Below the pieces are notes generated by a model. It searched no databases and was not told the origin of the DNA. It was given only the letters and a program-made list of their open reading frames with translations. Both the position numbers and the translations under genes were made by a program. Positions 13,252 to 23,544 of a stretch of DNA of 64,000 nucleotides are shown piece after piece. The DNA comes from Lamellibrachia columna (lineage: Eukaryota > Annelida > Polychaeta > Sabellida > Siboglinidae): NCBI GenBank assembly GCA_963662155.1, contig OY759275.1, forward strand, positions 517,501-581,500, in the 5' to 3' direction. Within the stretch, counting starts at the first letter, position 1. Each line of letters opens with the position of its first letter.

Positions 13252-13427
13252 TGATAAATGGGAATGACTAGCTGTATTCACACTTGTTGATAAATGGGAA
13301 TGACTAGCTGTATTCCCACTTGTTGATAAATGGGAATGACTAGCTGTATTCCCACTTGTTGATAAATGGGAATGACTAGCTGTATTCCCACTTGTTGATA
13401 AATGGGAATGACTAGCTGTATTCCCAT
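13252..13427. repeat. 36-bp array, 5 copies, seeded in LINE A RT
   Basis: The unit is tgataaatgggaatgactag followed by ctgtattcccacttgt. On the minus strand, the last copy continues into the LINE frame as QLVIPIYQKEDTALL, the conserved RT-0/1 segment, so the unit was copied from the LINE itself. Confidence 0.9.
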
Positions 13428-13488
13428 TTTTCAGAAAGATTTTGGTTTTCGATCTGGTCACTCAACAGAATATGCCGCCTTAGAGTAA
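13428..13488 (+). mobile_element. 60-bp inverted snippet of the LINE A RT
   Basis: The plus strand reads GFRSGHSTEYAALE, the same motif that the surrounding LINE encodes on the minus strand at about 13090. The snippet sits between minus-strand codons HTDVFPEK (about 13500) and the 36-bp array, so it is a short inverted duplication rather than part of the collinear LINE. Confidence 0.7.
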
Positions 13489-14435
13489 TTTTTCCGGGAA
13501 AACGTCGGTGTGTATGATTTGATTTGTTAGTAGCATTAAGGATTTGATGAGAGATGGTGCAATTTCTTTTAATAAAATTGTAGATATACCATCGGATCCA
13601 CAGCTATTTTTCTTCGGGGGATTGTTTATAGTTCTTTTGATAGTTTCTTCATAAATTTCTTTAAAATTGAAAATGTAGTTTTGTGCATTCTTGAAATAGT
13701 ATTTGTGATTTATCTCGCCTTACTAATAAATACTTTTGGCGATATTTGAACCAATACTAGTAAAATAGTTATTAAGTATATTTGCTATATCTAATTTCAG
13801 TACCATTTTCCTTAATTGTCATGGAAGATAATTCTTTTATTTTATTCCTAGACAAAATTATATTTATGGTTTTCCATGTGTTTTTGATGTCGTGTTTAAA
13901 TTTGGTGAGTTTCTAAGTATATATTTTAGCTGTTTGGATACTGCTCTTCAAAATAGAATTGTATGTTTTTAAGTTCATGTTTAGGGTATTTATTCTTGTG
14001 TGCTGGGTCTTGTATTTTTCCATTTTGAATATAATGTATCTCTATATCTTATTGATTTGAGCAATTCCTGTGTGATCCATTTTGAGTTATAATGTTTATA
14101 TTTGACTAATCTACAGGGCATATGTTTATATTTAGTAACCTACAGGGCATATGTTTATCTTTAGCTCTTAAAATAGCATCGTGTATCATGTCATAGATCA
14201 TATTTGTATCAGCTAACCTGTTTTTATCTAGTGTGTTGTATACTTCCGATGCAAATATCTAATTTTTTACTTGGGTCATGGCTTTCTCCGTTTTTACATT
14301 TATTTGCATAAATTTGGGAGTGGCCTCTTTATTCATTGTCATGTGAAATAGTATAAAATAGGGTTGCTGATCAGATAGTGTTTTTAATAATAATTATACC
14401 TACTTTTGTCTTTGATGGTAGTTTATTTGTTTTAA

Positions 14436-15795
14436 AACCCATTAGACCTCGCGCATCCGAAAGCGTCCGACCTTGTTTTCCCCACGGCGCCCGCAAGCGT
14501 CCGCTGGGGAAAGGCTGTGGAGGTGGCGTCATCGGATGGATTGATATGAAACTAAAACTCGCGGAATTCTACATATCTTAGCTATGAATTGTGGGTAAAA
14601 TTAACATAATGGTCGTATTGGAAGTGTTAAAGATAATCGTGTTTGAAGTCGAGCACTGGTGGGCTTTAAAATTGGCCGTTTCTGATAGAACAGATGCATT
14701 CACTGCAGATGAAGTTTGCGCGATTTTAGAGATGAATCTTCGGATGAAAGTGCTTCTGATATGGATGTGTAGGTAAGATTTATATGTGGCTCGATCTTTG
14801 AATGAGTGAGCGATAAATTGAAGACGGCGTCGGTTGGTTTTCTTCGTCCAAGAATAGCCTGGTCACTGTCACTATTCAGCTTGTCGACTGTTTCAACACT
14901 GACATTGTGTGTTTTGTGCCATTTACTCGGCTTAGATTACGTGGTTAGTTGTGCTAATGAATTATAAAGTAAATGAGTAAATAAAACAGAAAAATCTGGC
15001 CCGATGAGCATGTAAACAGTCAAGCCCTGGCTTGGGCGGTGCCTGGATGGGTGGTGTTGTTGCTTTGCCTTTGGACATTGTTGAAAATTTTATTATATTG
15101 ACGGTGTCAGTGGTCTTTGTAATTAATTATATTTATCTATATTTCAGATATTAGTAAACTTTAAAAAAGTCATGTCATTATTGGCTGCTTGTATATAATT
15201 TGACATTGTTGTGTTGGATATGACATGTGACAAATGCATAACATTTTTTATTCTTATTCTGTTTTCATTACTGTAGCTGTTTGTATGTTTCAGGTGGCAA
15301 GTAATAGTAGTGATGACATCCCTGATGAGAACTCCAACAACTCATCAAAATGAGCTTGTCAGTTGTGTCGCGAAAACAGAGTGAAACGGCCATCTGGAGG
15401 TGCAATTGAGACATGCTTTGGATGTCTGACATGTAATGTGCATTTGTGCAAAATTGGATTCTTTGTGTAGTATCATGCATAGGAAGAACATTTCTTTGTG
15501 TGGAGCCAGCAGTTGGTGATGTTATTGTAATAAAATATGACTATCCTGTCAAACTTCATTCTCAATATTTGTTCAAAAAATTTATTTCTGAAGTTCCACA
15601 CTTCAGAATGACAACATATAACAAGCTTATATACACCACAGTTACACCATTGCGTAAATAATTCAATTTGCTTCAAAATAAGCATAACTTGCAATTATAA
15701 GATATCATTACTTTTGAAGCTACCACTTAAAAACTACAAGCACCCATAATTTTCAAAAACTGCCTCAGTTGCTTGGGGGGAAAAGCAGCACACGC
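14436..15795 (+). mobile_element. piggyBac-derived deletion remnant with an intron
   Basis: The plus strand has an acidic segment TDAFTADEVCAILE followed, after a 1-base slip, by DESSDESASDMD at 14690-14768, then a consensus-like donor, about 500 bp of intron and an acceptor tttcag at about 15291. The next exon reads VASNSSDDIPDENSNN, then ACQLCRENRVKRPSGG and CFGCLTCNVHLCKIGFF, the Cys-rich zinc-binding tail typical of piggyBac transposases (15292-15480). The DDD catalytic core (several hundred residues) is absent and a TGA replaces the Trp expected before ACQLC. The right junction is at a TTAA (15796-15799), the piggyBac target site; the left junction near a TTAA at 14432 is uncertain. A stem of TTTCCCC/GGGGAAA lies at about 14480-14520. 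Confidence 0.6.
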
Positions 15796-15799
15796 TTAA

Positions 15800-16323
15800 T
15801 TCAATGTGCGGGGTCTCTTGATGACTTCTTTGGGTAGCCCACCGCCGGTTACATTAATCATTTGTCCTTCCCAATATTCATACATATTGATATTAATCAG
15901 TACATCATATTTGAATCTTGTATCTACGTTAATTACTAAACCACCCTTTTCGCTGCAACTTGTCCCTTGAATGACACAGTTATAACCAGGCAATTGTATT
16001 TGTGATATGTCACTATTGTCCGTTATCCAACGTTCTTGTAAGCATATTACATTGAATTTAAAATTAATATTAGTTTTTCGATTAATATTTCCAATTCATA
16101 AAATGTTGCATGTATAGACTGTATGTTCGAATTGAAAATACGTAAACGGTCTGTATATGAACCTGCTAATTTGTTTTTATTGTCAGTGTCATAATATGAT
16201 GAATGCAGTGTTTCTTGAGTTCTGTTATTTTTATTAAAAATATTTTTTTTCAAGAATGTTTAAATAATTTTCTTCGATTCCACCAATATGTAAAAGGTAC
16301 GACTGATCAGATTGTTCTTTCAT
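15800..16323 (-). mobile_element. LINE A, ORF2 N-terminus and APE endonuclease half
   Basis: The minus strand starts with an ATG at 16323 (MKEQSDQSYLLHIGGIEENY), then RLRIFNSNIQSIHATFYELE (about 16140), NVICLQERWIT (about 16040), LPGYNCVIQGTSCSEKGGLV (about 15990) and YWEGQMINV (about 15870). These are the N-terminal strands of the AP endonuclease that nicks target DNA: the catalytic Asn of NIQS, the Glu of LQERWI and the GGL-x-I strand. It ends at 15800 in RPRTLN against the TTAA junction. About 100 residues of endonuclease are missing relative to the part resuming at 14430, so the break is insertion plus deletion. Several frameshifts are present. Confidence 0.75.
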
Positions 16324-16385
16324 TTGTTAGTTATAGTTCAGTATGCAGTAAAGTTTATATTATATTTTTATGAGAGTTTGCATGT

Positions 16386-16457
16386 GTTCTTAGACATATC
16401 AGTGTTCTTAGCTACAGCAGTGTTCTTAGCTACAGCAGTGTTCTTAAACATAGCTGT
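16386..16457. repeat. Left piece of the 18/36-bp minisatellite
   Basis: Copies of cagtgttcttagctacag precede the left LTR. The rest of the same array resumes at 20033, so this is one array split by the Gypsy insertion. Confidence 0.93.
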
Positions 16458-16585
16458 TGTAGCGACACAAGAAGTCGCGTTAAAACAACTTTATTGATAG
16501 AGCGAAATGGCACGTGTGTCGATCGTTTGTAGCCGGAAATGCGAGAGACACTAAGAGGTGCTATCATAAGTAGCCGACCGCTACA
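16458..16585 (-). repeat. 3' LTR (element sense)
   Basis: 128 bp, starts TGTAGCGACAC and ends GACCGCTACA on plus. One mismatch to the partner LTR at 19905-20032 and no indels. Confidence 0.97.
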
Positions 16586-16597
16586 CAACCCCCCTTA
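16586..16597 (-). other. Polypurine tract
   Basis: The minus strand reads AAGGGGGGTTG directly before the 3' LTR; the pol stop codon TAA overlaps its first bases. This is the expected plus-strand DNA priming site. Confidence 0.8.
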
Positions 16598-18445
16598 GCA
16601 CCCGTCACCCGGGGCATAGCGTTCTGGTCGTCTGATTTGGCGGCCAGATCGTGTGTGCACGGCAGCTGGACGGCCCCGGGGGGCTCGCTTAGCTGCATCG
16701 ACTGGAATATCCGAGTCGAGATGGGCAGGTTTCAGGCGATCGATGCTGACGCGGTCGTGTCGATTGCCGTAGTCGAGTACGAACGACTTCTCGCCGTGCG
16801 TCAATACCTTGTAGGGTCCCTCGTACGGTGGTGTGAGGGGTGGACGGTGGCTGTCGCGGCGCACAAAGACGTAGGCGCTGTGTGCCAGAGTGGACGGCAC
16901 AGACGACGGTCTGGTGCCGTGCGGGATGGAAGGTCTCGGTGCCAGGTCGCGAACCCTTTCGCGTAGTCGCGGAAGGAACCGTGCTGCCTCCTGAGTCTCT
17001 TGCCCACGAGGGATGAAATCTCCCGGGACCGTCAGTGGCGCGCCGTAGACCAGCTCCGCTGATGAACACCCGAGATCTTCTTTGGGCGCAGTGCGAATAC
17101 CGAGCAGGACCCATGGCAGTTCGTCGAGCCAATTAGGTCCATCGAGACGAGCCATCAGTGCGGATTTGAGGTGTCTGTGAAACCTTTCCACCAGTCCGTT
17201 CGACTGTGGGTGGTACGCGGAGGTGCGGTGTAAACGTGTACCGTGTAGCTGCGACAGTACCGACCACAATTCAGATGTGAACTGCGATCCTCTGTCAGAC
17301 GTCATGTCCGCTGGCACACCGAAACGAGCCACCCAGTGAGCAGCAAAGGCTCTCGCGCATGTGGTGGTCTGTGCTTCGACTAGAGGAATTGCCTCCGCCC
17401 ATCTCGTGAACCTGTCAACGACGGTGAACAGGTAGCGGTGGTTCTGCGAAGGCGGAAGAGGGCCGACTAAGTCCACGTGCACATGGTCGAAACGACGCGT
17501 CGTTGGGGCGAAGTCTGCCACGGGAGACGCTGTATGCCGATGGACTTTAGCTGCCTGACAACGGAGGCATGACTTAGCCCATGCGCCGACTTGCTTGTTG
17601 AGACCTCTCCATACGAACTTTTCTGCGATCATCTTCCTCGTGGTTCGGATCGAAGGATGAGAGAGGCCGTGCACTGCGTCGAAAACGGTGCGCTGCCACG
17701 TGTCGGGGACGAGAGGTCGAGGTCGGCCAGTGGAGACGTCACAGTAGATCGATGGGCCGTTCGTATTGAGCGGAATTTCTCGTACGACAAGACCCGTCGG
17801 AGCTGACCGCATGTTGGCAATGCCGTCATCCGTGAGCTGGGCTGCTGCCATCGCCTCGTAGTCCACACCATGAAGAGGTGCCTTGATTGCTGAGATGCCG
17901 TCTCTAGATAAGGTGTCTGCCACGGTGTTATTCTTCCCCTCTATGTGTCGCACATCTGTGGTGAATTCGGAGATGTATGCCAAGTGCCTCTGTTGTCGCG
18001 GCGACCACGGATCGCTGATTTTAGAAATCGCGAAGGTCAGAGGCTTGTGGTCCGTGTAAAGCGTGAAGGTGCGGCCTTCGAGGAAATATCGAAAGTGACG
18101 AATGGCTAGATACATAGCTAAAAGCTCGCGATCGAAAGCGCTGTACTTTTGTTCTGCAGGTCGAAGTTTGCGACTGAAGAACGCCACTGGCTTCCACGAA
18201 CCAAGGTCCTGTTCAAGAACGGCGCCAATCGCTGTTCCCGATGCGTCAACTGTCAGTGCGGTGGGTCTATCGGCGCGTGGGTGCACGAGCATCGTTGCCC
18301 TTGCTAGAGCTTCTTTGGCGGCGTTGAAAGCGTCTTCGAGGTCGCTCAACCACTCCAAGTTGACAGGATTGCCAGCCAACGCAGCGTAGATGTGACGCAT
18401 GATGTGAGCAGCGTTCGGTACAAAACGATGGTAGAAGTTGACCAT
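16595..18445 (-). pseudogene. pol: Gypsy pol, RNase H and integrase part
   Basis: The 616-codon frame begins at the deletion junction with NFYHRFVPNAAHIM, the segment that follows the RT thumb. Residues about 60-150 are RNase H: LTVDASGTAIGAVLEQ with the first Asp, FSRKLRPAEQKYSAFDRELL with the Glu, and YTDHKPL. Residues about 265-310 carry the integrase HHCC finger (HGLSHPSI ... CLRCQ). The catalytic core shows D in VDLVGPL, D in TSDRGSQF and E in GLVERFHR, the D,D-35-E triad, followed by YEGPYKVL of the GPY/F module and a basic C-terminus ending at the polypurine tract. No stop or frameshift occurs in these domains. About 190-200 residues of RT (including YxDD) are absent and the frame differs from that of the protease. 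The enzyme would integrate cDNA, but no RT is made from this copy. Confidence 0.93.
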
Positions 18446-19092
18446 ACCATTTCTTCCATAGTGTTAAACTCTGCTTTGGCCACTGCGAGTTTATCAGGTG
18501 GTAATCTGCGGGCCTTGGCGTATACGGGAGGGCCTGTCGTTGTGATGAAGTGTTCAACGCCGTGGCGAACGGAAGGGCTCGCAAACTCAGGGCGTGTAAT
18601 AGCCGGAAACTCGTCGAGTATACGCATGTAGGGGTCGTCTGAAGTGACGTGGTGCAGATGTAGGGCCGGCTCGTCAGATTGCTGTAGTGCTGATGACGCG
18701 AATGAAGTGGCGTTTATCAGACGTCGGCTTTGTAGATCGACGAGTAGTGCGTTGGCCTGTAGGAAATCTGCGCCAAGAAGCGGTGTCCTCACATCAGCGA
18801 TGATGAAAGGCCACGTGTAGTTGCGCCTGTCTAGACTGAGAGACATCTCTCTGGTTCCGTATGTAGCGATGTTCGTCCCGTTGGCAGCGACAAGGGAAGG
18901 CGTGCGTACGCCACCGTGTCTGTCCTTGTGCGAGGCAGGAAACACGCTGACGGATGCTCCCGTGTCAACCAGGAAACGCTTGGCTGAGATGTCGTCCACG
19001 ATGAACAACAGGCTGTTGCGTTGGCCGGCCGCCGAAGCTACTACTGACGACCGGCTCCGTCGTTTCCCGTGAACGTACACGGTGGTTTGCAC
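18346..19092 (-). pseudogene. pro: Gypsy pol, aspartic protease part
   Basis: The 248-codon frame overlaps the gag end by 52 bases in the -1 frame, consistent with -1 frameshift expression. Near residue 30, FLVDTGASVSVFP contains the retropepsin D-T-G active site, and near residue 100, PLLGADFL is the conserved (I/L)LGxDFL strand. After a linker comes RRLPPDKLAVAKAEFNTMEE, the segment immediately before the RT fingers. The frame then crosses the deletion point near 18450 and ends in about 30 residues of out-of-frame junk. The protease domain is complete; it would process Gag-Pol. Confidence 0.9.
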
Positions 19093-19721
19093 TTCCTGGC
19101 CGCGTTGCCGAATCGCCGATGGTAGTAGCAGATGTCGGTCGCTATCGGTCGCGCGTTTCGTTGAGTGCGGTTGTTTGAAGTTGGTGGAGAGCGGTTATCT
19201 GCAGCAGACACCACGGATGTCTGTCCTCTTGCTTGCCACAGCGCATCGGCGGTCTTCGCGAGGGCTCGTGGGTCGTCGAAGCTGGCTGTTGTTAGTTGCA
19301 TTCGCACGTCCTCTGGCATCGACTTCAGGAACAGGCTTTCGAAAAGCAGGCACGGTCTATGCCCACCGAGTAAGCCGAGCATCTCGTCCATCAGTTGAGA
19401 TGGGCGCATGTCACCGAGACTGTGCGCGCCAAATTCGAGCAGACGATCCGCTCGCTGCCTCGGCGACAGGCCGAAAACATCCGTTAGGCGTCGCCTGAGG
19501 TTGTCGTATTTGCCATGCTGTGGTGGATCTTCCAGTACATCAATTACGCGCAGTGCAGTGGTTTGATCGAGTGCGGCGACCACGTAGTGATATTTCGTCA
19601 CGTCCGATGTGATATTTTTCAGCGCGAACTGGGCCTCCGCCTGTTGTAACCACACCCGGGGTTGGTCGATCCAAAAGACCGGCAGTTTCAATGCGACTGC
19701 GTTCGAGTCCGGCATTTCCAT
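19041..19721 (-). CDS. gag: Gypsy gag
   Basis: The frame has 226 codons, with its ATG 183 bases inside the 5' LTR. The N-terminal LPVFWIDQPRVWLQQAEAQF and LSPRQRADRLLEF segments are the capsid-like part of CsRn1/Mag-type gag. The C-terminus holds CYYHRRFGNAARKCKPPC, a C-x2-H-x9-C-x3-C zinc motif (rather than the usual CCHC knuckle), for RNA packaging. The frame is intact, stops at 19041 and hands over to the protease frame by -1 slippage. The length is shortish but within the range for this clade as I recall it. Confidence 0.9.
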   Translation of the reverse strand: MEMPDSNAVALKLPVFWIDQPRVWLQQAEAQFALKNITSDVTKYHYVVAALDQTTALRVIDVLEDPPQHGKYDNLRRRLTDVFGLSPRQRADRLLEFGAHSLGDMRPSQLMDEMLGLLGGHRPCLLFESLFLKSMPEDVRMQLTTASFDDPRALAKTADALWQARGQTSVVSAADNRSPPTSNNRTQRNARPIATDICYYHRRFGNAARKCKPPCTFTGNDGAGRQ

Positions 19722-19885
19722 TGTGCTAGCCGTGCGCTAGCTGTGCAGTAGAGCGTGACCGGCGCGTTAAGCGCTGGTCTTCGGCTATTCAATGAATGTT
19801 CGGCAAAATGCGAATAACGTGTCCATTTTCGTATCAAAGTTCGGTTTCTCGGCTTGTGTGCGTGCTGCTTACCAAGAATCCGTCT

Positions 19886-19903
19886 TGGTGCTCAGGGTCA
19901 CCA
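19886..19903 (-). other. tRNA primer-binding site, tRNA-Trp type
   Basis: One base inside the 5' LTR the minus strand reads TGGTGACCCTGA. TGGTGACCC is complementary to the 3' end of animal tRNA-Trp (ACCA discriminator included), the primer also used by CsRn1-clade elements as I recall. The match breaks down after about 12 bases. Confidence 0.7.
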
Positions 19904-19904
19904 A

Positions 19905-20032
19905 TGTAGCGACACAAGAAGTCACGTTAAAACAACTTTATTGATAGAGCGAAATGGCACGTGTGTCGATCGTTTGTAGCCGGAAATGCGAGAGACACTA
20001 AGAGGTGCTATCATAAGTAGCCGACCGCTACA
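19905..20032 (-). repeat. 5' LTR (element sense)
   Basis: 128-bp partner of the LTR at 16458-16585, with one substitution. It lies against array sequence on its outer side. Confidence 0.97.
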
Positions 20033-22050
20033 CTGTGTTCTTAGCTACAGCAGTGCTCTTATACATAGCAATATCCTTAGTTACATCAGTGTTCTTATAC
20101 ATAACAGTGTTCTTAGCTACAACAGTGCTCTTATACATAGCAGTGTTTTTATACATAGCAGTGTTTTTATACATAGTAGTGTTCTTAGCTACAGCAGTGC
20201 TCTTATACATAGCAGTGTTTTTATACATAGCAGTGTTCCTAGCTACAGCAGTGTTCTTATACATAGCAGTGTTCTTAGCTACAGCAGTGCTCTTATACAT
20301 AGCAGTGTTTTTATACATAGCAGTGTTCTTAGCTACAGCAGTGTTCTTATACATAACACTGTTCTTAGCTACAGCAGTGTTCTTATACATAGCAGTGTTC
20401 TTAGCTACAACAGTGTTCTTATACATAGCAATGTTCTTAGCTACAGCAGTGTTCTTATACATAGCAGTGTTCTTATCTGCAGCAGAGCTCATACATAGCA
20501 ATGTTATACGTAGCAGTGTTCTTAGCTACAGCAGTGTTCTTATACATAGCAGTGTGCTTAGCTACAGCAGTGTTCTTATACATAGCAGTGTTCTTATACA
20601 TAGCAGTGTTCTTAGCTACATCAGTGTTCTTATACATAGCAGTGTTCTTAGCTACAGCAGTGTTCTTATACATAGCAGTGTGCTTAGCTACAGCAGTGTT
20701 CTTATACATAGCAGTGTGCTTAGCTACAGCAGTGTTCTTATACATAGCAGTGTTCTTATACATAGCAGTGTTCTTAGCTACAGCAGTGTTCTTATACATA
20801 GCAGTGTTCTTAGCTACAGCAGTGTTCTTATACATAGCAGTGTGCTTAGCTACAGCAGTGTTCTTATACATAGCAGTGTTCTTAGCTACAGCAGTGTTCT
20901 TATACATAGCAGTGTGCTTAGCTACAGCAGTGTTCTTATACATAGCAGTGTGCTTAGCTACAGCAGTGTTCTTATACATAGCAGTGTGCTTAGCTACAGC
21001 AGTGTTCTTATACATAGCAGTGTTCTTATACATAGCAGTGTTTTTATACATAGCAGTGTTCCTAGCTACAGCAGTGTTCTTATACATAGCAGTGTTCTTA
21101 GCTACAGCAGTGCTCTTATACATAGCAGTGTTTTTATACATAGCAGTGTTCTTATACATAGCAGTGTTCTTATCTGCAGCAGAGCTCATACATAGCAATG
21201 TTATACGTAGCAGTGTTCTTAGCTACAGCAGTGTTCTTATACATAGCAGTGTGCTTAGCTACAGCAGTGTTCTTATACATAGCAGTGTTCTTATACATAG
21301 CAGTGTTCTTAGCTACATCAGTGTTATTATACATAGCAGTGTTCTTAGCTACAGCAGTGTTCTTATACATAGCAGTGTGCTTAGCTACAGCAGTGTTCTT
21401 ATACATAGCAGTGTGCTTAGCTACAGCAGTGTTCTTATACATAGCAGTGTTTTTATACATAGCAGTGTTCTTAGCTACAGCAGTGTTCTTATACATAGCA
21501 GTGTTCTTAGCTACAGCAGTGTTCTTATACATAGCAGTGTGCTTAGCTACATCAGTGTTCTTATACATAGCAGTGTTCTTAGCTACAGCAGTGTTCTTAT
21601 ACATAGCAGTGTGCTTAGCTACAGCAGTGTTCTTATACATAGCAGTGTGCTTAGCTACAGCAGTGTTTTTATACATAGCAGTGTGCTTAGCTACAGCAGT
21701 GTTCTTATACATAGCAGTGTTCTTATACATAGCAGTGTTCTTAGCTACAGCAGTGTTCTTATACATAGCAGTGTTCTTAGCTACAGCAGTGTTCTTATAC
21801 ATAGCAGTGTGCTTAGCTACAGCAGTGTTCTTATACATAGCAGTGTGCTTAGCTACAGCAGTGTTCTTATACATAGCAATGTGCTTAGCTACATCATTGT
21901 TCTTATACATAGCAGTGTTCTTAGCTACAGCAGTGTGCTTATACATAGCAGTGTGCTTAGCTACAGCAGTGTTCTTATACATAGCACTGTTCTTAGCTAC
22001 AGCAGTGTTCTTATGCATAACAATGTTCTTAGCTACAGCAGTGAGCGGCA
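20033..22050. repeat. 18/36-bp minisatellite with a 697-bp higher-order repeat
   Basis: The basic 18-mers ttcttagctacagcagtg and ttcttatacatagcagtg alternate to give a 36-bp unit. The atypical segment tctgcagcagagctcata recurs at about 20476 and 21173 (697 bp apart) with matching neighbours, so a block of roughly 700 bp was itself duplicated. With a period divisible by 3, frames of 170-523 codons stay open on both strands (FLATAV/FLYIAV, HSSVLSYSS); they have no unique-sequence support and are not genes. Confidence 0.96.
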
Positions 22051-22242
22051 CGATGTTGCAAACCGTATTTAGATAACCAAGTACATGTGCAATATCCTGC
22101 CATGCCTTTTAACTATGACATCACATACCTAACAAAACGACTGGTTAACATTTATATACGATAAACCGCTTGAATACAAGGAACACTGTTATGAACACGA
22201 AAGAGATACTTAATGTTTGTTGTGTATAACGATTTGCCTACA

Positions 22243-22583
22243 CACTGCAGATATTACACCCCAGCGTTATACACTTTAACCCTAACCCTACACACTGCAG
22301 ATATTACATCCCAGTGTTATACACCCTAACCCTACACACTGCAGATATTACACCCCAGTGTTATACACTTTAACCCTAACCCTACACACTGCAGATATTA
22401 CACCCCAGTGTTATACACTTTAACCCTAACCCTACACACTGCAGATATTACATCCCAGTGTTATACACCCTAACCCTACACACTGCAGATATTACACCCC
22501 AGTGTTATACACTTTAACCCTAACCCTACACACTGCAGATATTACACCCCAGTGTTATACACTTTAACCCTAACCCTACACAC
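22243..22583. repeat. 44/50-bp array containing telomere-like CCCTAA
   Basis: About seven units of ctacacactgcagatattac plus a cccagtgttatacac part, each ending in one or two TAACCC motifs. The length alternates according to whether one or two CCCTAA copies and a CTTTAA are present. The 190 bases before it show nothing recognisable. Confidence 0.93.
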
Positions 22584-22664
22584 TGTTATAAATAACTGTA
22601 TAGCTTTTTTCTGTAACAGCAATAGTTTCCTGAGTCTACATTTATACGTACTTCCCCATATCTC

Positions 22665-22928
22665 ACAATAATATGACATGTATGTATTATGTAATAATAT
22701 GACATGTATGTATTATGTAATAATATGACATGTATGTATTATGTAATAATATGACATGTATGTATTATGTAATAATATGACATGTATGTATTATGTAATA
22801 ATATGACATGTATGTATTATGTAATAATATGACATGTATGTATTATGTAATAATATGACATGTATGTATTATGTAATAATATGACATGTATGTATTATGT
22901 AATAATATGACATGTATGTATTATGTAT
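22665..22928. repeat. 26-bp array, about 10 copies
   Basis: The unit contains aatatgacatgtatgtatta and tgtaat; the copies are almost perfect, suggesting recent growth. The flank to 23540 holds an AATAAA at about 22962 and no recognisable gene. Confidence 0.96.
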
Positions 22929-23544
22929 TATTATATTGTTGTTATTTTTGCTGATGTTGTTGAATAAACTGTCATTCCTTCATTCAATATTTCAGCCGTA
23001 ATCGCCAGATGTCGCTAGTAAACACGCCATGTGCGAACTGGAACCAACAAGTTTCGTTCTTTCTAAAAATAATCTTCATATATGTCGCTCGTAGACCCTC
23101 TACGTGCAAACAGGAACCAATAAAATTCGTTTTTCCGGGCCATTTTTGTATATATTATGTCAGCATCCATCTTGATAATTTTAAACAGACCAGTGTGTCG
23201 AATCGTGATAAGTATATTGTTTTCTTTAGAAGTTGTTAGATTTTTGCAATGCCCCTTGTTCACGGCAATTGCACATTCATGAATGAATGGCTACTATATG
23301 ATACATATTGGCTCGCGAAGGATCGCGATCCGAAGTTAACACGATTCGAAGTATAGTCAGCGGTGTAGAATTCAACCGATTGAAATATCGCTTGATCTCG
23401 AATTAGAGACGTCACAGGTTATGATATAAATTATAGAGTCTCCGAGGCTTGTCTGATCAAAGAAACGAAGATGTTTTACTAAAAATATGGATATATATAT
23501 CTATATGTATGTATGTATATATATATATATATAGATATATAAAT

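Larger units (their letters stand above)
11772..14430 (-). mobile_element. LINE A, ORF2 3' two-thirds: endonuclease end, linker, RT, C-terminus
   Basis: Read from right to left: endonuclease tail TLSDQQPYF (about 14380), linker DKHMPCRLVKYKHYNSKWIT (about 14150-14080) and SIRYRDTLYSKWK, PPKKNSCGSDGIS (about 13600), LVIPIYQKEDTALL (about 13270-13230), SKVVEKVISSQLSEYF (about 13160), RSGHSTEYATLEVVDRI (about 13090), AFDTIDY-like codons (about 12900), INAWLDINKLSLN (about 12590), HMNYCTMAWG (about 12230) and a C-terminal YEFAKRRLRYNLP (about 11960) ending at 11772. The RT carries stops and frameshifts. Internal disruptions are a TA tract, a 36-bp array and a short inverted piece of its own RT. 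The same-sense endonuclease half is at 15.8-16.3 kb, beyond a piggyBac remnant. It is an APE-type, jockey-superfamily-like element. Confidence 0.85.
16458..20032 (-). mobile_element. Ty3/Gypsy LTR retrotransposon, CsRn1-like, RT core deleted
   Basis: The 3575-bp element is on the minus strand and is bounded by 128-bp LTRs (TG...CA ends) and a 4-bp target duplication CTGT (16454-16457 and 20033-20036). Inside, in minus order, are a tRNA-Trp-type primer site, gag with a C-x2-H-x9-C-x3-C zinc motif, protease, a junction where the RT palm is missing, RNase H, integrase with GPY/F module, and a polypurine tract. The CHCC gag finger and tRNA-Trp primer are, as I recall, hallmarks of the CsRn1 clade of Ty3/Gypsy elements. 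The LTRs differ at one site (G/A at 16474/19921 on plus), implying recent insertion. The element is non-autonomous, since no YxDD palm remains. It is GC-richer than its AT-rich surroundings. Confidence 0.95.

Noticed and set aside
20035..22076. Long open frames of 170-523 codons on both strands
   Set aside because: They come from an 18/36-bp array with no stop in several phases and have no unique coding flanks.
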